Source: Lachnospiraceae bacterium V9D3004 (GTDB lineage Bacteria > Bacillota > Clostridia > Lachnospirales > Lachnospiraceae). Taken from it: a DNA stretch of 64,000 bases. The stretch is from assembly GCA_000621985.1 (NCBI GenBank), contig JHWW01000006.1, positions 1 through 64,000 of the forward strand, written 5' to 3'. Numbering within the stretch: the first letter of the stretch is position 1; each line of letters opens with the position of its first letter. The translations under genes and the position numbers were made by a program. Positions 18,644-27,227 of this stretch are shown here, in pieces. The notes beneath the pieces are model-generated. The model was not told the DNA's origin. It saw nothing but the letters and a program-made list of their open reading frames with translations, and did not search any database.

Positions 18644-19621
18644 TTATTCCACACAGCCGAAAAGTTCTTTTATATCCTTTACTCCATTTTTCTTCATGAA
18701 CTCTTCTATTCCATCTATTATCTCAACTGTTGCGGTAGGATTATTAAAATTCGCAGTTCCCACTGCAACCATACTTGCTCCTGCCATTATGAATTCAAGT
18801 GCATCTTCCGCACATGCAATTCCTCCCATTCCAATTATCGGAAGCTTAACGGCATGTCTTACCTGATATACCATTCTTACAGCCACAGGTCTGATCGCAG
18901 GTCCGGATAATCCGCCGGTCTTGTTAGCAACAGCAAAACATCTTCTGTTAATATCGATCTTCATTCCGGTAATCGTATTGATAAGTGATAACGCATCTGC
19001 ACCACCGCTTTCGGCAGCTCTTGCCATCTCAGTGATATCCGTAACATTAGGACTTAATTTCATGATAACAGGCTGTTTTGCACATTTCTTTATCTCTGAT
19101 GTGATGTGTTCAATCGCTTTTGCATTGGTTCCGAAAGCAATCCCGCCTTCCTTAACATTCGGACATGAGATATTGATCTCAAGCATATCAACATCTGTCT
19201 CTGCAAGCCTTGTAACAACATCCACATAATCTTCTACGGTTCTTCCGCATACATTAACGATAATCTTTGTGTCATATTGCTTAAGATATGGTATATCACG
19301 ACTGATGAATGTATCAATACCGGGATTCTGAAGCCCGATGGCATTGATCATCCCGCCGTAAGTCTCCGCGATCCTTGGAGTCGGATTACCGGGCCAAGGG
19401 ACATTTGCAACACCCTTTGTCGTAACTGCTCCAAGCCTTGACAGGTCTACGAATTCTCCGTATTCCATTCCCGAACCAAAAGTTCCTGAAGCAGTCGTAA
19501 CCGGATTCTTCATTTCTATCCCGGCTATATTAACGTGAGTATTTATTATTTCTTTTGGTTTACAGCCTTCATTTTTATCAGTAATTATTCTCTCTGTATA
19601 ATTATTATTACCTCTATCCAT
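18644..19621 (-). CDS. pyrD: dihydroorotate dehydrogenase B, catalytic subunit
   Basis: Oxidises dihydroorotate to orotate; class 1B, working with PyrK and NAD. 325 residues with an N-terminal extension of about 30. Motifs: PVTTASGTFGSGMEY (FMN end), TTKGV, INISCPNVKEGG with the catalytic-base Cys of class 1, MKLSPNVTDI and GMGGI near the C-terminus. Start ATG overlaps the pyrK stop (ATGA) and has GGAGGTGG 9 bases ahead, so the long N-terminus is supported and translation is coupled. Confidence 0.96.
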   Translation of the reverse strand: MDRGNNNYTERIITDKNEGCKPKEIINTHVNIAGIEMKNPVTTASGTFGSGMEYGEFVDLSRLGAVTTKGVANVPWPGNPTPRIAETYGGMINAIGLQNPGIDTFISRDIPYLKQYDTKIIVNVCGRTVEDYVDVVTRLAETDVDMLEINISCPNVKEGGIAFGTNAKAIEHITSEIKKCAKQPVIMKLSPNVTDITEMARAAESGGADALSLINTITGMKIDINRRCFAVANKTGGLSGPAIRPVAVRMVYQVRHAVKLPIIGMGGIACAEDALEFIMAGASMVAVGTANFNNPTATVEIIDGIEEFMKKNGVKDIKELFGCVE

Positions 19622-20490
19622 CAGATGTCCACCTCCTTCGCATTAAATACAGGTCCGTCCTTACATATTCTCTTATTATGAACCATACTGTGTGAGTCTA
19701 CATCAGTAGAATTGCATACACACGCAAGACATGCACCGATACCGCATGCCATCTTTTCTTCAAGTGATATCCAAGCCTCAATATTATGTTCTTCTGCAAA
19801 TGACTTGATCCCGCGAAGCATCGGCATTGGTCCGCATGCAAATATGGCATCGATATTATTGATGTCAATTCCCGGATTCACTGTGGAAGTATTCTCTTCG
19901 TCAGATGCATTGTTCCCTGTCTTGCCGGACATGATAGCGTCGATAACGTTTCCCTTGGTACCGTGCTTTCCATCTTCGGAAGCAATGTATACATTTCCAT
20001 ATTGTTCGAATTCTTCATTAAGGAAAAGTATGTCTCTGTAACCGAGAACAACATTTATCTTACAATTTTTATTATCACAGAGATCACCGTTGTTAAGACT
20101 CTTCGCAAGTCCGAGCATTGGCGGAATACCAATTCCTCCGCCTGTTATGATCACGTTGCTGTTATCGGGAAGTGAAGCAACTGCTTCCGAATACCCGTTT
20201 CCAAGCGGTCCGATAATCTGAAGATAATCTCCTTCTTTTTTTTCTGAAAACATTGCGGTGCCTTTTCCAACAATTCTGAATACAATCCTTACAAGTCCCT
20301 TGTCCGGCTCAACATCACATATACTTATCGGTCTCGGAAGCAATTCGCTGCTGCTGTCAGTATAGACAGATACGAATTGTCCGGCAACTGCAGAAGCGGC
20401 AATATCCGGTGACTCAAACCGGATACTTACGATGTCGTCTGTTAGATAATCTTTTGAAATAATTTTACATAGAGTCTTGGATCTTTTCAA
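19621..20490 (-). CDS. pyrK: dihydroorotate dehydrogenase B, electron-transfer subunit
   Basis: Carries FAD and a [2Fe-2S] cluster and passes electrons from PyrD to NAD. 289 residues, a little longer than the usual about 250-260. Motifs: LLPRPISICDV (FAD), IIGPLGNGY, GGGIGIPPMLGL (NAD) and MACGIGACLACVCNS with a later Cys (cluster). The frame is open upstream, but TTG at 20490 has GGAGG 8 bases ahead and gives the normal N-terminus, so TTG is taken as start. Confidence 0.94.
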   Translation of the reverse strand: MKRSKTLCKIISKDYLTDDIVSIRFESPDIAASAVAGQFVSVYTDSSSELLPRPISICDVEPDKGLVRIVFRIVGKGTAMFSEKKEGDYLQIIGPLGNGYSEAVASLPDNSNVIITGGGIGIPPMLGLAKSLNNGDLCDNKNCKINVVLGYRDILFLNEEFEQYGNVYIASEDGKHGTKGNVIDAIMSGKTGNNASDEENTSTVNPGIDINNIDAIFACGPMPMLRGIKSFAEEHNIEAWISLEEKMACGIGACLACVCNSTDVDSHSMVHNKRICKDGPVFNAKEVDI

Positions 20491-20533
20491 TGTATATACC
20501 TCCAATCTGATACTTAGGTTATTACTTGTTGTA

Positions 20534-20562
20534 ATAATATCAAATGCCAACAAATATTGCAA
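20534..20562 (-). promoter_or_regulatory. pyrKD promoter
   Basis: Minus-strand TTGCAA (20562-20557) and TATTAT (20539-20534), 17 bases apart. It lies back to back with the argG promoter. Confidence 0.75.
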
Positions 20563-20579
20563 TACATTTTATTATCCTA

Positions 20580-20608
20580 TTGCAATCTACCACCCTTTAG
20601 TGTATATT
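20580..20608 (+). promoter_or_regulatory. argG promoter
   Basis: TTGCAA (20580-20585) and TATATT (20603-20608), 17 bases apart. The leader has a small hairpin CAATGCC/GGCATTG before the ribosome site GGGAGG. Confidence 0.7.
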
Positions 20609-20695
20609 AAAGTGTGGTTGAAATAACGAAGCAATGCCCAATAATACAAAGGCATTGGATTTACAACAAAATAACACATTTCGGGAGGTTTTACA

Positions 20696-21916
20696 ATGAA
20701 AGAAAAAGTAGTTCTTGCGTATTCAGGCGGTCTTGATACAACAGCTATCATTCCGTGGCTTAAGGAAAATTTTGATTATGATGTTATATGTTGCTGCATT
20801 AATTGCGGACAGGGCGATGAGCTTGACGGACTTGAGGAACGTGCCAAGTTATCAGGTGCTACCAAGCTTTATATTGAAGATGTTACAGACGAGTTCTGTG
20901 ACGAGTATATCGTTCCCTGCGTAATGGGCAATGCTATCTATGAGAATAAATATCTGCTCGGTACTTCAATGGCAAGACCGGTAATAGCAAAACGTCTTGT
21001 TGAAGTTGCACGTAAAGAAGGCGCTACCGCAATCTGCCATGGCGCAACAGGTAAAGGAAATGACCAGATCAGATTCGAGCTTGGTATCAAGGCTCTCGCA
21101 CCGGATCTTAAGATAATAGCTGCATGGAGAAGCGACAAATGGACTATGCAGTCCCGTGAAGACGAGATCGAATACTGCAAACAGCATGGTATTCATCTTC
21201 CTTTCTCAGCTGATTCAAGCTACAGCCGTGACCGTAACCTCTGGCATATAAGCCATGAAGGTCTTGAGCTTGAGGATCCTGCAAATGAACCTAATTTCGA
21301 TCATCTTCTTGTTCTTGGTAATACGCCGGAGAAAGCTCCTGATGAAGGCGAATATGTTACAATGACATTCGAGGGTGGCGTTCCTAAGAGTGTTAATGGA
21401 AAAGAAATGAAAGTTTCCGATATTATCAGAACTCTTAACGAGCTTGGCGGCAAGCATGGAATCGGTATTGTTGATATTGTTGAGAACCGTGTTGTAGGTA
21501 TGAAGTCAAGAGGCGTATATGAAACTCCCGGCGGAACTATCCTTATGGAAGCTCATCAGCAGCTTGAAGAACTTATTCTTGACAGAGATACATATACAAT
21601 GAAGAAAGATATGGGCAATAAGCTTGCTGATATCGTTTACGAAGGAAAATGGTTCACTCCTCTCCGCGAGGCAGTTCAGGCATTTATCGAGTCAACACAG
21701 AAGTATGTGACCGGCGAGGTTAAGTTCAAACTCTATAAGGGCAACATTATTAAGGCAGGAACAACTTCACCGTATTCACTTTACAATGAGAGCATTGCTT
21801 CATTCACTACCGGCGATCTGTATGATCATCACGATGCTGAAGGCTTCATCAATCTGTTCGGTCTTTCATGCAAGGTTCGTGCAATGAAGATGGCTGAGGT
21901 TAATAAGAACAAATAA
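20696..21916 (+). CDS. argG: argininosuccinate synthase
   Basis: Joins citrulline and aspartate using ATP in arginine synthesis. 406 residues, the normal length. N-terminal PP-loop LAYSGGLDTT (about 7-16); ATGKGNDQIRFE and SREDEIEYCKQHGI segments are conserved in the family. It stands alone; argH is not in the window. Own promoter and strong terminator. Confidence 0.97.
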   Translation: MKEKVVLAYSGGLDTTAIIPWLKENFDYDVICCCINCGQGDELDGLEERAKLSGATKLYIEDVTDEFCDEYIVPCVMGNAIYENKYLLGTSMARPVIAKRLVEVARKEGATAICHGATGKGNDQIRFELGIKALAPDLKIIAAWRSDKWTMQSREDEIEYCKQHGIHLPFSADSSYSRDRNLWHISHEGLELEDPANEPNFDHLLVLGNTPEKAPDEGEYVTMTFEGGVPKSVNGKEMKVSDIIRTLNELGGKHGIGIVDIVENRVVGMKSRGVYETPGGTILMEAHQQLEELILDRDTYTMKKDMGNKLADIVYEGKWFTPLREAVQAFIESTQKYVTGEVKFKLYKGNIIKAGTTSPYSLYNESIASFTTGDLYDHHDAEGFINLFGLSCKVRAMKMAEVNKNK

Positions 21917-21984
21917 TATGTGCTGATTTATTACTATAATAATGAATCTGAATTAATATGTGACCGGTTCTATTATTAGATAAG

Positions 21985-22026
21985 AAAAAAGCGAGTTGAG
22001 AGATCTGATCTCCCACTCGCTTTTTT
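21985..22026. terminator. bidirectional terminator, argG / M56 sensor
   Basis: GCGAGT...ACTCGC with an inner GAGATC/GATCTC, flanked by AAAAAA on the left and TTTTTT on the right, between two convergent genes. Confidence 0.92.
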
Positions 22027-22095
22027 GGGTGTGACACCCCGGAAAGTCATTTACAAATATTACCAGCACAATTTCAACACTGAAGAATTCAGGGG

Positions 22096-24066
22096 TCAGT
22101 TCACCTCAACCACATCAGACTGTTTATGCTGCTTTTTTTTGACAGGTGCATCAATTGTTTCGGGTTCAGGCACTTCTTCCGGTGGTGCATCTATTACACT
22201 TTCTGGTTCAGGTGCCTCTTCTCCCAGAGAATCTCCCGACTTTTTCTTTTCATTCTTCTGAACCTTCTGTTCCTTCTTTTGAGCCTCTTCAACAGCTGCT
22301 TGTCTGTCCTCATAGTGAATAATTGGATTAACTACCGCCGCTTTGTCTCCCGGATTGATCCTCATGAGACTTAGTTCCGTCACATTATCGGAAGGATATG
22401 AAAATGCCAGACTGTAATACTTATATTCTCCGTCTGTTTCGATCATAGACTGTTGTGAATACCCTTCCGTCTTATTAAGTACAGCTTCAGTTTCTCTTGG
22501 TTCATTGTCAGATCTTAATGCGGGATCATGAGCGACAAGATCATATGGGTCAGGATTATCCTTATCGCTTTTTGTTACACTGTCTTTGTCAACATCATAT
22601 ACATATTTGGTTTTATTTCCGACCGTTATGTATACAGTATCACCATTTTTGTTCACCGAATACTGTGTGGCTTTGTCACCCTGAGTATATTTTAAACCAT
22701 AATCTTTTGCATTTACATAGCCGGTCACGAATCCTTTTTTAATATTATACACATACATTCCTGTATAATCATGCAGTATCACTCTGTTATCGTCAGCATA
22801 ATCGATCATCGGTTCATCTACGCCGCACCAGTTTTCATTGACCATGAACATATCAGCTGCCGGTTCTTCAGCGGTCTTATCTGTCTTTTCCGCCATTTCA
22901 TCTTTTTTATCAGTACATGCCGTAACTGCAAAACCCATCACTAATACCGACATGATAACTGCAATAATTTTTTTCTTATTCGTCACTTTATAATTCCCTC
23001 CAATCCTAATAATCCTCTTCTTAATATTCCCGAAACCGAAAGAAAGCATAACAGGCATATTCAAACTGTCGCCCTGTAACTGATCAACAAGTAATCCGGC
23101 ATACATTCTCTTATTATATACATCACTGCCGTCAAGCACTTCTTCATCACACGCAAGCTCTATATCATCTCTTAATCTGTGAATAACTATCCACATTAAC
23201 GGATTCATCCAGTTGATTATCAGCGCTGCCAAATAACCGGCTGCAAGAATATTATCCTTACGACGGATATGAACTCTCTCATGTTCGATAAGAATTCTTT
23301 CCGACACTTCGTTCACACCATAGGGAATATATATTACAGGGCGCAAAAGTCCCGACACACAGGCACCGGTTTTGTCCGGCCATATATAGACATTTTTTTC
23401 GGTCTTATGCCTTATGGCAAAACGTTTCTTATGCATAACCGGAATATATCTGATAAATGCGGCAAGAGGCATTATTACCATTCCGACAAGCCAGATTACA
23501 GCAAGCACAGGAATTATGCCTCGCACGAACAATACGTGATCATACGTATCTGCATTGATCATTAATTCCTTCCGGGGCACGGTATCCTGTTCGGACACAT
23601 TCTCATGTACTGTAGTGCTATACTGTCTGGACTCTGCAATCGTACGTTCCTTCCTACGATCTCCTGCATCCAATTCTTCTGACACATTCAGGTTTTCTGA
23701 TGTATTCAAATCATCAGATGAATACAGATTGTCCGATGCATTCAGATTATCCGATGCATGTAGATTGTCCGATGTATTCAGATTACCCGATACATTTAGG
23801 TTTAAAACTGTCATAGCTTCAGAATAATATCCGGTTCTGTCATATGACGCATCCGCACCTGAATTAATAACCGGAACATTCAAAATGCCGAAACCCATAT
23901 CAATATTAACCGGAACAAGAAGCCTGACAAGCAACACTGCCCATATTATACAAAAAATTCTTTTTGAACTTTTTCGCATAAAAAATCCGGCAATTATCAC
24001 ACTAAGCATAAGCAGGGATGTGACTATGATATTATTGTAGAAAAACAGAAACAATTCGTTAATCAT
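22096..24066 (-). CDS. M56 (BlaR1/MecR1-like) membrane metalloprotease sensor
   Basis: 656 residues. Membrane segments at the N-terminus, and the M56 zinc protease motif HERVH (about 262-266) followed by NPLMWIVIHRLRDDIELACDEEVL. A further membrane segment (about 375-395) leads to an extracellular C-terminal domain of about 260 residues ending in a Lys/Glu/Pro-rich tail. The C-terminal part does not look like the penicillin-binding domain of BlaR1. Residues about 87-135 are a degenerate six-residue tandem repeat (SDNLNA-like). It likely cleaves or triggers cleavage of the adjacent BlaI repressor on an unknown cell-envelope signal. ATG at 24066 overlaps the blaI end and has GGAGG ahead. Confidence 0.88.
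   Translation of the reverse strand: MINELFLFFYNNIIVTSLLMLSVIIAGFFMRKSSKRIFCIIWAVLLVRLLVPVNIDMGFGILNVPVINSGADASYDRTGYYSEAMTVLNLNVSGNLNTSDNLHASDNLNASDNLYSSDDLNTSENLNVSEELDAGDRRKERTIAESRQYSTTVHENVSEQDTVPRKELMINADTYDHVLFVRGIIPVLAVIWLVGMVIMPLAAFIRYIPVMHKKRFAIRHKTEKNVYIWPDKTGACVSGLLRPVIYIPYGVNEVSERILIEHERVHIRRKDNILAAGYLAALIINWMNPLMWIVIHRLRDDIELACDEEVLDGSDVYNKRMYAGLLVDQLQGDSLNMPVMLSFGFGNIKKRIIRIGGNYKVTNKKKIIAVIMSVLVMGFAVTACTDKKDEMAEKTDKTAEEPAADMFMVNENWCGVDEPMIDYADDNRVILHDYTGMYVYNIKKGFVTGYVNAKDYGLKYTQGDKATQYSVNKNGDTVYITVGNKTKYVYDVDKDSVTKSDKDNPDPYDLVAHDPALRSDNEPRETEAVLNKTEGYSQQSMIETDGEYKYYSLAFSYPSDNVTELSLMRINPGDKAAVVNPIIHYEDRQAAVEEAQKKEQKVQKNEKKKSGDSLGEEAPEPESVIDAPPEEVPEPETIDAPVKKKQHKQSDVVEVN
23661..23805 (-). 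repeat. 18-bp tandem repeat within the M56 gene
   Basis: About eight degenerate 18-bp units encode S-D-N-L-N-x type hexapeptides in the loop before the protease domain. Copy number can be expected to vary between strains. Confidence 0.8.
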
Positions 24067-24424
24067 CCAATTCCTCCTTATAATCCCTGATGATTTTTTC
24101 AAGCTCTTCCACTTCTTTTTTGCTCAGTTTTTTTTCTTTAACAAATGAAAGCATGAATTCAGGGAGAGATCCCGAAAAATACTTATCTATAATAGCCCCG
24201 TTACTGTTATTATTGTATTCTTCATTGGAGATCAAAGGTCTTACATTGCTGTTTTCATTGACTGCAATTCCTTTTTCAATTATCTTCTTAAGGATTGTAT
24301 AAGTCGTTGATTTTTTCCAGCCAAGCCTGCTTTGAGATTCTTTTACAAGCTCGCCTGAGCTTATGTTTCCTTTTTCCCATATAATCTGCATAAGATGTGA
24401 TTCTGCCGAAGTAAGTGTGCCCAT
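24059..24424 (-). CDS. BlaI/MecI/CopY-family repressor
   Basis: 121 residues. An N-terminal winged helix (TSAESHLMQIIWEKGNISSG, then KKSTTYTILKKIIEKG) and a C-terminal dimerisation helix with FVKEKKLSKKEVEELEKII. It represses its own operon and is inactivated when the linked M56 protease is stimulated. ATG at 24424 has GGAAAGGA ahead; a start nine codons upstream is less likely. Two matching dyads lie over the promoter. Overlaps the M56 gene by 8 bases. Confidence 0.93.
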   Translation of the reverse strand: MGTLTSAESHLMQIIWEKGNISSGELVKESQSRLGWKKSTTYTILKKIIEKGIAVNENSNVRPLISNEEYNNNSNGAIIDKYFSGSLPEFMLSFVKEKKLSKKEVEELEKIIRDYKEELDD

Positions 24425-24495
24425 ATTACTATCATTCCTTTCCTGATACACTCATGTGATCGATCATACATTCCGGTTCCCGCGGGAGTATTGAT

Positions 24496-24569
24496 TTGCA
24501 CCTGCGAGCATTCCTCACTTCGTGCTCCTTGTTCTTGCACCTGTAGGATGCCTGCGCGTGCAAGCACGC
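24496..24569. repeat. GC-rich palindromic repeat in the blaI leader
   Basis: Holds TTGCACCTG twice (24496-24504, 24535-24543), a GAGCA/TGCTC hairpin between them, and the palindrome GCGTGC-AA-GCACGC (24556-24569). GC-rich against an AT-rich background. Probably a short palindromic repeat element inserted between promoter and gene. Confidence 0.5.
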
Positions 24570-24601
24570 CAGAAGGTTGTAATTTGTATACAAATATAAT
24601 T

Positions 24602-24656
24602 GGTCTATATAATTTAGACCTGTGTTTAGTCTAAATCATATAGACCAGATTGTCAA
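24602..24656 (-). promoter_or_regulatory. blaI promoter with two BlaI-type operators
   Basis: Two dyads of the same form, GTCTA-7-TAGAC, lie at 24603-24619 and 24629-24645. Minus-strand TTGACA (24656-24651) and TAGACT (24633-24628) are 17 bases apart; the second dyad covers the spacer and -10, the first lies just past the start. This fits autorepression by the BlaI-like protein. Confidence 0.82.
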
Positions 24657-24688
24657 GTATAATTTTTTACACTGCTCTTCGTTTCCTT

Positions 24689-25120
24689 TTACTGCCCTTC
24701 ATTTTCATTCATTACCATATTATATTTGAGCAGCTTCTTCTCAAGCAGTTCAGCTTCTTCAAATTTTTCCTTTGCCAGAAGATCAATGTCGAACTTGAGA
24801 TTATACATGGTTTTAGCCATATTCATCATGATCAGGACTGCGATCTTCGGATTCTCTTTCACATACTCCTCAAAATTATCGATCGGAATCCTTATAAGCT
24901 CAACATCATCATATGCGACAACCGTATATATGGAAGGTTTTCCCGTCAACAATCCAATCTCACCAAAACACTTGCCTTTTCCCATAATTCCGAGCAATGT
25001 TTCTTCTTCTGTCTTGTATCCTTTATACAGTTCCACGTGTCCGGATTTGATCATATACATATCCATATTCACTTCATTTTCACTAAGGACAACGGTTCTC
25101 TCCGGAATTCTGTACATCAT
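24689..25120 (-). CDS. single cyclic-nucleotide-binding-like domain protein
   Basis: 143 residues, almost entirely one cNMP-binding beta-roll: VVLSENEVNMDMYMIKSGHV, then GKCFGEIGLLTGKPSIYTVVA. In the phosphate-binding cassette the usual Arg (as in GELALL...PRSAT) is replaced by SI, so classical cAMP or cGMP binding is doubtful. The C-terminus is a helical tail with FEEAELLEKKLL and no helix-turn-helix. Probably a small sensor or partner protein; partner unknown. Confidence 0.8.
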   Translation of the reverse strand: MMYRIPERTVVLSENEVNMDMYMIKSGHVELYKGYKTEEETLLGIMGKGKCFGEIGLLTGKPSIYTVVAYDDVELIRIPIDNFEEYVKENPKIAVLIMMNMAKTMYNLKFDIDLLAKEKFEEAELLEKKLLKYNMVMNENEGQ

Positions 25121-25198
25121 AATATACTCCCCCTTACAAAATAACTTTTGATAAGTAAATGAACCCTATATCTAAAAATACGTTAACTGTTAAACATT

Positions 25199-25648
25199 CT
25201 ATGAACATTTACAATGAGATGATAATTGCGCCTTCAGATACTCATACCTGTTCTTCTTCTCTTCTTTTGCAAAATGTATCTCTCTGAACTGCTCCGTACA
25301 ATCCGAATAATCCAGCTTCTCATCCCCGAACTGCTCGCTTGTAAGATCAAAGATGCAATCGTCTATAACATTAAAACAATGATAATTACCCCCGGATCTG
25401 AGAATTCCATATACCCTGCCCCCATAGATATCCTGCATAAGGAATGCCGTTATGGAACACTGCCCAAGAGTGGGATTATCCTTACTCCAATCCTTTCTGA
25501 GCCTCGGAGCACAGGTTTCTTCACACCATATTCCAAGTAATATATCATAATACTCTCTCGGAGTCAGCCCTTTTGAATCTTTAATATCAGCCTTCTCCCA
25601 ACCGTAAAAATTATATTTTTTTTCGTCATCATCTGATTGTATGCGCAT
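25199..25648 (-). CDS. YunG-like conserved protein
   Basis: 149 residues, no signal peptide. NPTLGQCSITAFLMQDIYGG, then GGNYHCFN and CIFDLTSEQF recall the YunG family, with a possible Cys-His-Asp arrangement as in papain-like folds. Function unknown. Cys-rich C-terminus (SSHCKCS). ATG has GAGGAC ahead. It sits alone between the cNMP-like gene and the LacI regulator. Confidence 0.6.
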   Translation of the reverse strand: MRIQSDDDEKKYNFYGWEKADIKDSKGLTPREYYDILLGIWCEETCAPRLRKDWSKDNPTLGQCSITAFLMQDIYGGRVYGILRSGGNYHCFNVIDDCIFDLTSEQFGDEKLDYSDCTEQFREIHFAKEEKKNRYEYLKAQLSSHCKCS

Positions 25649-25731
25649 AAAAATGTCCTCATCCTATAATAGTTAGTGTTTCAAATATCCCACGTGTGCA
25701 AATAAACTGCGATACGATTGGCCATTTAAAT

Positions 25732-26814
25732 CTACAATGTCTGCCCGTCTGAAAATTTGTATTCGATCACTTCATCGTTATCTGTTGCAACATTATCCGA
25801 ATCTATATTATCACTCACGTTTTTTACGTTAGATTGCGCATGATCTCCTGCCTTCATAAGCCCATACAGCTTATCAAAAGCCTTTGTACCGATACTGTCA
25901 ATATTACAGTCGATAGAATATATTCTCGGGTAAATATCATCCAGTACTCTCTGGTTATTGAATCCCATAAGCCCGATATCTTCAGGAACAGATAATCCGC
26001 TTTCCCTGCACATACTTAGTACTCTTATTGCCAGATCATCGAAAGAACACAGAATAGCTCTTTTTGAAGCATCATTTTTTTTGTCATTTACACTGCTTTT
26101 TTTATCTATGATCACAGATAAATAATCCATGATTTTTTCTCTGCCAAACCCATTGATAATATGCTCGCAAAGCCCCAGTTCTTTTACTCCGGCGGCATAG
26201 CCTGCACGTCTTCTTTCAAAGGAATATATGTTGATTCCCCTGCTTTTAGCCATATCAAAATTAATATCAAGATATGCAATACTGTCATATCCCTTTTCAT
26301 GTATAAATGAAACAGCTTTCTTCATGCTCTCATAACTGTTGACATCAATATGCGGAAAGTCTTCGGATATACGGTTATATATTGTAACAATCGGAATATT
26401 AAGACTCTTTAAAGTACTGACATATTCAGATCCGCCTGCTACCGGGAAAAGAATCAGACCGTCCACACCACGGTTAGCAAGGTATTTGATACCGGCAAGC
26501 TCCTCTTCAATGTTATTATGAGACAGAATAAGGGTGATAAAGTAACCTTTTTCCCTGGCAGCGGCCTCTATAGCTTCAACCAGCGTCGAGAAAAATGTAT
26601 CCTGCATATTGATACATACCACACCGATCGTATTGGTTTTTCCTGTGGCAAGACATCTTGCGAGATGATTAGGCTGGTAGTTCATTTCTTTTGCAACCTG
26701 AAGAATCTTCTCTTTTGTCTCCTGTCTTATACCGTTGCGGTTGTTGAGAGCTCTGTCTACAGTTCCCTCGGATACGCCGCATATTTTTGCAATCTCTTTT
26801 ATGCTTACTGACAT
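25732..26814 (-). CDS. LacI/PurR-family transcriptional regulator
   Basis: 360 residues. N-terminal helix-turn-helix VSIKEIAKICGVSEGTVDRA with hinge NHLARCLATGKTNTIGVV. The rest is a periplasmic-binding-protein fold with GVDGLILFPVAG and a C-terminal GLMGFNN segment; this is a sugar or nucleobase sensing domain. Two Asp/Asn-rich inserts (about 230-245 and 335-350) are unusual. No sugar operon is adjacent, so the target is unknown. ATG at 26814 has CGGAG ahead; eight extra upstream codons are less likely used. Confidence 0.92.
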   Translation of the reverse strand: MSVSIKEIAKICGVSEGTVDRALNNRNGIRQETKEKILQVAKEMNYQPNHLARCLATGKTNTIGVVCINMQDTFFSTLVEAIEAAAREKGYFITLILSHNNIEEELAGIKYLANRGVDGLILFPVAGGSEYVSTLKSLNIPIVTIYNRISEDFPHIDVNSYESMKKAVSFIHEKGYDSIAYLDINFDMAKSRGINIYSFERRRAGYAAGVKELGLCEHIINGFGREKIMDYLSVIIDKKSSVNDKKNDASKRAILCSFDDLAIRVLSMCRESGLSVPEDIGLMGFNNQRVLDDIYPRIYSIDCNIDSIGTKAFDKLYGLMKAGDHAQSNVKNVSDNIDSDNVATDNDEVIEYKFSDGQTL

Positions 26815-26954
26815 GTTATTACTCCGTTTCATAATCATATGTTAATGTTATTCCCATGTGTATAGCCACGCATCTACGTAATATTATATAAAGTTGTGGC
26901 TTTTCTTTAACAATAATTACTATTATATGACAATATGTGTAATTCAAATAATTG

Positions 26955-26983
26955 TTGAATTGTAATACAAGGTGTGTTATACT
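26955..26983 (+). promoter_or_regulatory. toxin mRNA promoter
   Basis: TTGAAT (26955-26960) and TATACT (26978-26983), 17 bases apart. Transcription should begin near 26990. Confidence 0.75.
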
Positions 26984-27025
26984 ATATATGCTGTCGACTC
27001 TTTCCAGCAGGAAGGAGGTGAACAA

Positions 27026-27109
27026 TTGACTACATTGTTTTCGGTATTTATCTCCATCATGACATCTGTAGTAGCACATTACATATGTAAATGGTTGGAT
27101 GGAGATTAA
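27026..27109 (+). CDS. Fst/Ldr-like type I toxin peptide (candidate)
   Basis: A 27-residue peptide with TTG start and a strong AAGGAGGTG ribosome site 5 bases ahead. Residues 4-21 are a hydrophobic helix (LFSVFISIMTSVVAHYIC), followed by KWLD and an acidic end. A membrane helix followed by a WL pair and charged tail is the plan of Fst/Ldr-type toxins, which insert in the membrane. A hairpin CTTTCC/GGAAGG (27000-27015) covers the ribosome site. GCTGTC at the mRNA 5' end (26990-26995) is complementary to GACAGC just after the stop (27113-27118), a possible 5'-3' closing stem as in known type I toxin mRNAs. Toxicity is inferred. Confidence 0.75.
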   Translation: MTTLFSVFISIMTSVVAHYICKWLDGD

Positions 27110-27144
27110 AAAGACAGCAACAGCCTGAATGGTTTAGCTCACCA

Positions 27145-27221
27145 TAAAAGAGTAGAATACCCCAAAGCCAGCACCTTTGGGGTATTCGTTTGTGAACAAG
27201 TGACTATATTTTCGGTTTCTA
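27145..27221 (-). ncRNA. antisense antitoxin RNA (candidate)
   Basis: A predicted RNA of about 75 bases from the promoter at 27228-27256. Its 5' part is complementary to DR2 and therefore to the toxin start region in trans. Its 3' part is the shared hairpin, followed by CTCTTTTA. Size and layout resemble RNA II of the pAD1 par locus. Ends are estimated. Confidence 0.7.
27155..27187. terminator. shared bidirectional terminator of the toxin locus
   Basis: Perfect 13-bp arms GAATACCCCAAAG/CTTTGGGGTATTC around a 7-base loop. T-runs are weak on both sides. It lies where the two convergent RNAs overlap. Confidence 0.85.
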
Positions 27222-27227
27222 CTTAGT

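Larger units (their letters stand above)
27018..27215 (+). repeat. direct repeats DR1/DR2 of the toxin locus
   Basis: DR1 (27018-27044) spans the toxin ribosome-site end and start codon. DR2 (27192-27215) lies after the shared terminator. Both read GTGAACAA, one mismatch, TGACTA, one mismatch, ATT, then TTCGG; DR1 has three extra bases. Because DR2 is transcribed on the other strand at the antisense 5' end, the antisense RNA can pair with DR1. Confidence 0.85.

Noticed and set aside
20609-20695. T-box or other riboswitch before argG
   Set aside because: The leader is under 90 bases, with only a 7-bp hairpin and no T-box motif or terminator.
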